A DNA stretch of 64,000 nucleotides, from assembly GCA_015075515.1 (NCBI GenBank), contig JABTUE010000004.1, positions 310,001-374,000 of the forward strand. Reading direction: 5' to 3'. Source of the DNA: Planctomycetota bacterium. Its GTDB lineage: Bacteria > Planctomycetota > UBA8742 > UBA2392. Shown piece by piece: positions 59,480 through 64,000 of the stretch. Under the pieces are notes generated by a model, which was not told where the DNA came from, ran no database searches, and worked only from the letters and a program-made list of their open reading frames with translations. Position 1 is the stretch's first letter; each line of letters opens with the position of its first letter. The position numbers and the translations under genes are program-made.

Positions 59480-60739
59480 ATGGCAAAGAGGGCAAAGCGG
59501 CCGGGCAAGGGTAAGGCCGCCAAGGCAGGCAAAAGCAGGCCGAAAAAGACCAAAAAGCTCACCAAAGCCCAGGCCAAAGCCATTCTGGAGGCCGCGCGCA
59601 AGGGCGCCACGGGCAAAAAGCCCAAACGCGAGCGCATCAGCGCCGCGGCCCTGACCCGCCGCGCCAACAAGGCCGCGCCCGCGCGCCCGGCCCGGGGCAA
59701 GAAAGTGCCACCGCCGCTTGCCGGCCCCGCCATGGATCCCATGGTCGCGCAGATGAAACTGTTTGAGATGCTGATGGGCTTCATGGTCAGCAAGGCCGTT
59801 TCAGCGGCGGCCAAGCTGGGCATTCCTGACGAACTGGCCAAGGGGCCACGCTATTACACGGCGCTGGCCTCGGCCACGGGCACGGACCAGAAGGCGCTGC
59901 ACCGGCTGATGCGGATGCTGACATCCATTGGCTTTGTGGCGGAAGTAGAGCCCGGCACATTTGCCCAGACACCGGTGTCGGATCTGCTGCGCAGCGACAT
60001 TCCCGGCAGTATGCGCGCCATGGCGGTGATGATGACCACGCCTTCGCACTGGCTGCCGTGGGGGCGCCTGGAGGACGCGGTGCGCAAGGGTGTCAGCGTG
60101 GCCGAAGAGGTGTTCGGCAAGCCGCTGTGGGATTACTTCAAGGACAACGCCGAAGATGCCCGCTGGTTCAACGACGCCATGAGCAGTTATTCGGGCATGA
60201 CCGCCCAGGTCGTGTCCGAGGCCTGCGACTTCCGGGGTGTCAAGAAAGTCGTGGACATCGGCGGCGGCCACGGATTGTTCCTGTCCATGCTGTTGCGCAA
60301 GGCCAAGGGCGCCCAGGGTGTGCTGTATGACCTGCCCCAGGTGATCCAGACCATGCCGCGTCTGCCCGACGATGTGGCCAAACGCATCACTGCCGAGAGC
60401 GGCGATTTTTTCCGTGCTGTGCCCGAGGGCGGGGATCTTTACACACTGAAGCACATCATCCACGACTGGGCCGACGACCAGTGTCGCCAGATTCTGACCA
60501 ACATCCGTAACGTCATGGCCGACGACGGCAGGGTCATGGTTGTGGATGCCGTGATGCCGCCCCGGCCCGAACCCGGCTGGGCGTTTCTGGGTGACATCAA
60601 CATGCTGGCCATGACACCCGGCGGCTGTGAACGGACCGAAAAGCAGTTTCGTGATCTTTTTGCGGCATCGGGCCTGAAACTGACACGTATTACCCCGACA
60701 CCCGCAGAGGTGGCGATTATCGAAGGGGTCAAGGCGTAA
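59480..60739 (+). CDS. O-methyltransferase with Lys/Ala-rich N-terminal tail
   Basis: A 419-residue class I methyltransferase of the plant-type O-methyltransferase (Methyltransf_2) family. The C-terminal half has the SAM loop KKVVDIGGGHGLFLSMLL and the LKHIIHDWADDQ block whose first His is the general base in related enzymes. The dimerisation domain (about 95-180) has the winged-helix layout. The first 85 residues are Lys, Ala and Arg rich (KRAKRPGKGKAAKAGK..., with TKAQAKAILEAARKGATG) and look like a histone H1-type tail. The tail is unlike any in the family and may bind DNA or RNA. Substrate unknown. Confidence 0.8.
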   Translation: MAKRAKRPGKGKAAKAGKSRPKKTKKLTKAQAKAILEAARKGATGKKPKRERISAAALTRRANKAAPARPARGKKVPPPLAGPAMDPMVAQMKLFEMLMGFMVSKAVSAAAKLGIPDELAKGPRYYTALASATGTDQKALHRLMRMLTSIGFVAEVEPGTFAQTPVSDLLRSDIPGSMRAMAVMMTTPSHWLPWGRLEDAVRKGVSVAEEVFGKPLWDYFKDNAEDARWFNDAMSSYSGMTAQVVSEACDFRGVKKVVDIGGGHGLFLSMLLRKAKGAQGVLYDLPQVIQTMPRLPDDVAKRITAESGDFFRAVPEGGDLYTLKHIIHDWADDQCRQILTNIRNVMADDGRVMVVDAVMPPRPEPGWAFLGDINMLAMTPGGCERTEKQFRDLFAASGLKLTRITPTPAEVAIIEGVKA

Positions 60740-60759
60740 TTCATGAACAGGGGATAGTT

Positions 60760-61404
60760 ATGGCGATACGAGCGATGCTGGTTCTGGTGATGGTGGCGAT
60801 GTCCGGTGCGGTGGCACTGGCCACGGCTGGCGGTTTCGATCCGGCGGCGTCAGCGTTGCTTTCCGGTTCGCGCGATGATGTGCCCAAACGCGGCCCGGCC
60901 GGCAAGGCAACAATCGTTGCCGACCCCGAAAACATCGTGGCCTCGGAGTTGTTCGGTACGTGGGTTCTGGACGAAGACGTGACCCGCCGCCTGCGCGGGG
61001 CCGAGGGGTCTCAGGTGAAAGTGCGCAAGTTTACCTTTCGCGCAAACGAAGAGTCGGCCACGCTGGTGTGCACCAAGCTGGAGGCCATGCTTGCGAAGGT
61101 TAAAGAGGGCAAGGGCGCGGCAGTGTATGAACACTTCGAAGAAGCCCTGCGCTCGATCCATCTGGCGGGTGAAATGGAACTCGAACGTTCCGGCGCGGCG
61201 TCAAAGCACGCCTTTGCGTACATGACCTGGCGCGGCAACCCGCATGTGTTCTGGCACCGGGTATCCGGCGATCGTGACGATTTTGAATCGTTCAATGTGA
61301 TGCTGGCCCGTGACGCCGAGGGCGGAAAAGACCTGCTGTTCGTCGGCAGCGACAGCGCGACCGGGGCCTTTGCCGCCTACAAGCGCGAGAGCACCGGCAA
61401 CTGA
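60760..61404 (+). CDS. Exported protein, unknown function
   Basis: The 214-residue protein has a signal peptide (AMLVLVMVAMSGAVALATAG). Its body shows ASELFGTWVLDEDVTRRLRGAEGSQVKVRKFTFRANEE and DLLFVGSDSATGAFAAYKRE, a beta-barrel-like lipocalin/calycin type pattern (GTW motif at the start, strands alternating). This is a structural guess from the GTW-like motif; no homologue is named. It lies 20 bp after the methyltransferase gene and probably shares its transcript. Confidence 0.65.
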   Translation: MAIRAMLVLVMVAMSGAVALATAGGFDPAASALLSGSRDDVPKRGPAGKATIVADPENIVASELFGTWVLDEDVTRRLRGAEGSQVKVRKFTFRANEESATLVCTKLEAMLAKVKEGKGAAVYEHFEEALRSIHLAGEMELERSGAASKHAFAYMTWRGNPHVFWHRVSGDRDDFESFNVMLARDAEGGKDLLFVGSDSATGAFAAYKRESTGN

Positions 61405-61462
61405 CGGCGGGGTCTTCCACGCGGACAAAGCCAAGCTATCTTTCCGCGCCACAGGAGCAGTC

Positions 61463-61510
61463 ATGTTCAACCGCGACAGCAAGAAGGGCATGAAGAAGCG
61501 TCACCGCTGA
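61463..61510 (+). CDS. Lys-rich 15-residue leader peptide candidate
   Basis: A 15-residue reading frame, MFNRDSKKGMKKRHR, with an AGGAG site at good spacing before its ATG. It has two Lys-Lys pairs and is followed at once by a strong terminator hairpin and then asd. This is the layout of a translational attenuator for the aspartate/lysine pathway. It might instead be a free-standing micro-protein. Confidence 0.5.
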   Translation: MFNRDSKKGMKKRHR

Positions 61511-61534
61511 TCCGCGGACTGGCCTGGTGTTTTC

Positions 61535-61567
61535 AGCCGCCGCGGATTCCCGCGGCGGCTTTGTTTT
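61535..61567 (+). terminator. Terminator hairpin upstream of asd
   Basis: AGCCGCCGCGG and CCGCGGCGGCT form an 11-bp perfect stem with a 4-base loop, followed by TTTGTTTT. The left arm (61540-61546, CCGCGGA) can also pair with TCCGCGG at 61511-61517, so an alternative antiterminator is possible. It separates the micro-ORF from asd (61631). Confidence 0.8.
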
Positions 61568-61630
61568 GGCGGGGCAGGGTCGCACAGCGACATCCCGGAA
61601 CGGGAACTGCCCGCCGTATGGAGAGAGACT

Positions 61631-62650
61631 ATGTCGGGTGTAAACGTGGCAGTGGTCGGCGCAACCGGCGCCGTCGGCGAAGAGTTCCTGCGGCTGTTTG
61701 AGCTGCGCAAGTATCCGATCAAGTCGCTGCGCCTGCTGGCCAGCGCCCGCAGCGCCGGCAGGAAGCTCAAGTTCGCCGGCAAGGACCACACCGTCGAAGA
61801 ACTCAAGCCTGACAGCTTCAAGGGCATTGAGCACGCCTTCTTCAGCGCCGGCGGCAGCATCAGCAAAGAGTTCGCGCCCCACGCCGCCAAGGCCGGCGCG
61901 GTCATCATTGATAACACCAGCGCCTTTCGCTATGAGCCCGAGATCCCGCTGGTGGTTCCTGAAATCAACCCGCAGGATGCCTTTGAGTACGGCGCGCGGC
62001 GCATCATTGCCAACCCCAACTGCACCACGATAGTCGCGCTGCTGCCCACGTACCCGCTGCACAAGGCCTTTGGGCTGAAGCGCGCGGTGATGTCCAGCTA
62101 TCAGGCGATCAGCGGCGCGGGCGCCCAGGCCATGGAAGAACTGCAACAGCAGTTGCGCGATTGGGCGGCAGGCCGGCCGATGCAGGTCAAGATCGCCCCC
62201 AAGCAGATCGCGTTCAATGTAATCCCGCGCATTGATGCCGTGCAGGAGAACGGCTACACGAAGGAAGAAATGAAATTCCTGTGGGAAGGCCGCAAGATCA
62301 TGCACCACGAAGCACTGCGCGCCACGGCCACCTGCGTGCGCGTGCCGGTGCTGCGCAGCCACAGTGTCAGCCTGAACCTGGAGTTCGAAAAGCCCTGCAC
62401 ACCCGAAGCCGCGCGCGAGATCCTGCGCAAGGCCCCCGGCGTGGTGGTGCAGGACGACCCCAAGGCCGAGTTGTACCCGATTCCGCTCGAGCGCAGCCTG
62501 AAGGACGAGATCGGTGTGGGCCGCATCCGCCAGGACGTCAGTGTGGACGGCAACCGCGGGCTGGCCTTGTGGGCTGTGGGCGACCAGATCATGAAAGGCG
62601 CGGCACTGAACGCGATCCAGATCGGTGAACTGCTGCTCAAGGGCAGGTAG
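61631..62650 (+). CDS. asd: Aspartate-semialdehyde dehydrogenase
   Basis: Asd reduces aspartyl phosphate to aspartate semialdehyde, the branch point to lysine, threonine and methionine, and to diaminopimelate for the cell wall. The 339-residue protein has the NADP-binding VVGATGAVGEEFLRLF, the active-site Cys C131 in NPNCTTI, and the QAISGAGAQAMEEL region. The substrate-binding and His-bearing block HHEALRATATCVRVPVLRSHSVS follows. GAGAG precedes the ATG. A Lys-rich micro-ORF and terminator lie just upstream. Confidence 0.93.
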   Translation: MSGVNVAVVGATGAVGEEFLRLFELRKYPIKSLRLLASARSAGRKLKFAGKDHTVEELKPDSFKGIEHAFFSAGGSISKEFAPHAAKAGAVIIDNTSAFRYEPEIPLVVPEINPQDAFEYGARRIIANPNCTTIVALLPTYPLHKAFGLKRAVMSSYQAISGAGAQAMEELQQQLRDWAAGRPMQVKIAPKQIAFNVIPRIDAVQENGYTKEEMKFLWEGRKIMHHEALRATATCVRVPVLRSHSVSLNLEFEKPCTPEAAREILRKAPGVVVQDDPKAELYPIPLERSLKDEIGVGRIRQDVSVDGNRGLALWAVGDQIMKGAALNAIQIGELLLKGR

Positions 62651-62688
62651 CCACAGTCCGGCCGCGCAAGCGGAGGCACCGGTCAGGT

Positions 62689-64000
62689 TTATCCCGCCGC
62701 TGACGCCGCGGGTGCTGGTTGCTTTGTCCTGCGGTAGCGCTCGTGCAGTTCGATCACCTGCTTGATCACCGTTTCGTCAAGCTCTTTGCCCGCCAGCAGC
62801 TTCAGATGCAGGCTGCAGGCTTCATCGTCGCACTTGGCAAACTTGAAGCGGTTGCGGGCAATGAACCTGTACAGGCGCGTGCCGATGAATTTCGCGCCCG
62901 GCAGCCACAGGAATGGCACCAGGGGCCAGCACAGCGGCAACACGGCCGCCAGCGCGCGAAAGGCCTCAAAGCCGCCAAAATAGCTGCCGTCGGGGCGCTT
63001 GACGTACATCTGGCGCAGCATGTCGGCGTAGGTTACGGCGGGCAGGGCGGTCTCGGCGGCGGCGCGGTTGTGAATGTCTTCGTATTGCAGACGGCCCAGC
63101 CAGTCCAGCCGTTCCAGGTTGCGTTTGGCCTTCTTGCACACCGGACACATGCCGTCAAAGAACACGGTGTGGATGCGTTTGCCGGTGCTGCCGGTTTGCC
63201 TGCCCGCAAGGTCCATGACCACCGCCGCCGGAACAAACAGCCAGTACCATGCCAGTGTCGTAAAGCTGAAGTGCGTTACTTCCATCATGGCGAAGATTCC
63301 AAGGTGCAGGATCACGCCATAGGCCAGCGCAGCGTACCGCGTGCGCCGCCACAGGATCAATAGCGGAAAGAACAGTTCCCATCCCAGCGTGATCCAGCTT
63401 GCCGGGGCGCTGACCCAAAGCGGCAAGTCCGTGAACCAGGGCCAGCGTGCAATCAACGCATGGGCCATGGTGCGGCGCACGGCGCTGCCGCCCACCCAGT
63501 CGCCGGGCGCGGCAAAACCGCCAAAGCCGATCAGCTTTTCAATGCCTGTGGCGATGTACAGGATGCAGATCTGAATCTGGGCCAGTCGCAGCGACCAGGG
63601 CAGAACCGGCTCTCCTACGAGTTTGCCACGTCGGGCGCGAATCACGTTATCCAGGCTGAATGCCGCGCCCGCGGGCATCAGCATCAGGTAAAAACATGCC
63701 ACCCGCAGCAGCACGTCACCGGAGTTGTGAATGTTCGGCGCGCGCAGGTGCAGAACCACGATACACGCCCACATCGCCACACAGGCGGCACGGGTGCCCA
63801 GGCCCAGCAGTACCAGCAGCGCGGCGAAACACAGGGCGACGGCGATCCAGAACGACCCGGCCCCGCCGGTAGCACCCCCCAGCAGACTCCAGGGCCAGTA
63901 GCCCAGGTGCGAAAACGTCGCGCCCAGTGTCTCGGGGTTCGGGCCGCCGCGCGAAAACCACATGTTTGTCCACGGCAGCAACGATGTGGCCGTGTCCACC
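62689..64000 (-). CDS. HTTM-DUF393 membrane protein, 5' end cut by window
   Basis: The first visible residue is at the right edge (GTG 63997-63999), but the family normally has more sequence before it, so the N-terminus is missing. The visible 436 residues begin with an HTTM (vitamin-K-dependent carboxylase-like) domain (multiple hydrophobic helices, e.g. FWIAVALCFAALLVLLGLG, LLRVACFYLMLMPAGAAFS, and YWLFVPAAVVMDLAG). A DUF393 thiol-redox-like domain follows (HTVFFDGMCPVCKKAKRNLERLDWLG, Cys-X2-Cys). DUF393 proteins resemble DCC-type thiol-disulfide proteins. The fusion is known in various bacteria; its function is not. The C-terminus is basic. Confidence 0.75.
   Translation of the reverse strand, partial: VDTATSLLPWTNMWFSRGGPNPETLGATFSHLGYWPWSLLGGATGGAGSFWIAVALCFAALLVLLGLGTRAACVAMWACIVVLHLRAPNIHNSGDVLLRVACFYLMLMPAGAAFSLDNVIRARRGKLVGEPVLPWSLRLAQIQICILYIATGIEKLIGFGGFAAPGDWVGGSAVRRTMAHALIARWPWFTDLPLWVSAPASWITLGWELFFPLLILWRRTRYAALAYGVILHLGIFAMMEVTHFSFTTLAWYWLFVPAAVVMDLAGRQTGSTGKRIHTVFFDGMCPVCKKAKRNLERLDWLGRLQYEDIHNRAAAETALPAVTYADMLRQMYVKRPDGSYFGGFEAFRALAAVLPLCWPLVPFLWLPGAKFIGTRLYRFIARNRFKFAKCDDEACSLHLKLLAGKELDETVIKQVIELHERYRRTKQPAPAASAAG

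Overview
The window is uniformly GC-rich bacterial chromosome, densely packed with about 56 protein-coding genes on both strands and two tRNA genes (Arg-TCT and Leu-CAA). I see no insertion sequence, prophage, CRISPR array or rRNA. No gap without a gene exceeds about 270 bp. The cell looks Gram-negative-like: several lipoproteins have a clear lipobox, and many proteins have signal peptides. It probably makes menaquinone by the futalosine route (MqnE). A metacaspase-type protein, a DUF3160 protein on a sigma-factor operon, a very long coiled-coil protein, and unusual MiaA, YbeY and RNase III motif variants fit Planctomycetota or a neighbouring deep-branching lineage. That placement is an inference with modest confidence.

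Layout. Positions 1-9.3 kb: a cut-off TPR-type gene, argG, a DUF58 protein, mqnE, a secreted repeat protein, a Nudix hydrolase pair, a YbjQ-type protein and miaA. 9.4-15.3 kb: a small putative DNA-binding protein, an Atg22-type transporter, and an ECF sigma factor overlapping a large DUF3160 protein with an anti-sigma-like N-terminus. 15.3-26.7 kb: DUF1428, a transglutaminase-like protein, ybeY-xerC, a methyltransferase, gamma-glutamyltransferase, a HisN-type phosphatase, membrane proteins and an isoaspartyl peptidase. 26.7-27.9 kb: tRNA-Arg and a solitary DNA adenine methyltransferase.

28-32.1 kb holds the most striking operon. A C39-like peptidase, a RimK-like ATP-grasp ligase, a GCS2-type glutamate-cysteine ligase homologue and an N-formylglutamate amidohydrolase homologue overlap stop to start. 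This looks like an uncharacterised amide-bond pathway. 32.3-37.8 kb: rnc, a membrane protein, an acyl-CoA carboxylase beta chain, a membrane thioredoxin, a TfoX-N protein and a secreted protein. 37.8-42 kb: a caspase-fold protein with an EF-hand and Tudor-like repeats, a toroid-fold lipoprotein and a degenerate alkaline-phosphatase-fold protein. 42-44.5 kb: senA and senB, the selenoneine pair. 44.6-51.1 kb: dnaB, two small paralogues and a 1,216-residue coiled-coil protein. 51-64 kb: SpoIID-like, vWA, beta-propeller and small proteins, ahcY, an O-methyltransferase with a histone-like tail, a possible leader-peptide attenuator, asd, and an HTTM-DUF393 protein cut by the window edge.

Start signals show a recurring pattern. 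Several genes without a Shine-Dalgarno site carry a TAnnnT box only 6-8 bases before the start codon, as expected for leaderless transcripts. Genes inside operons usually overlap as ATGA or GTGA.
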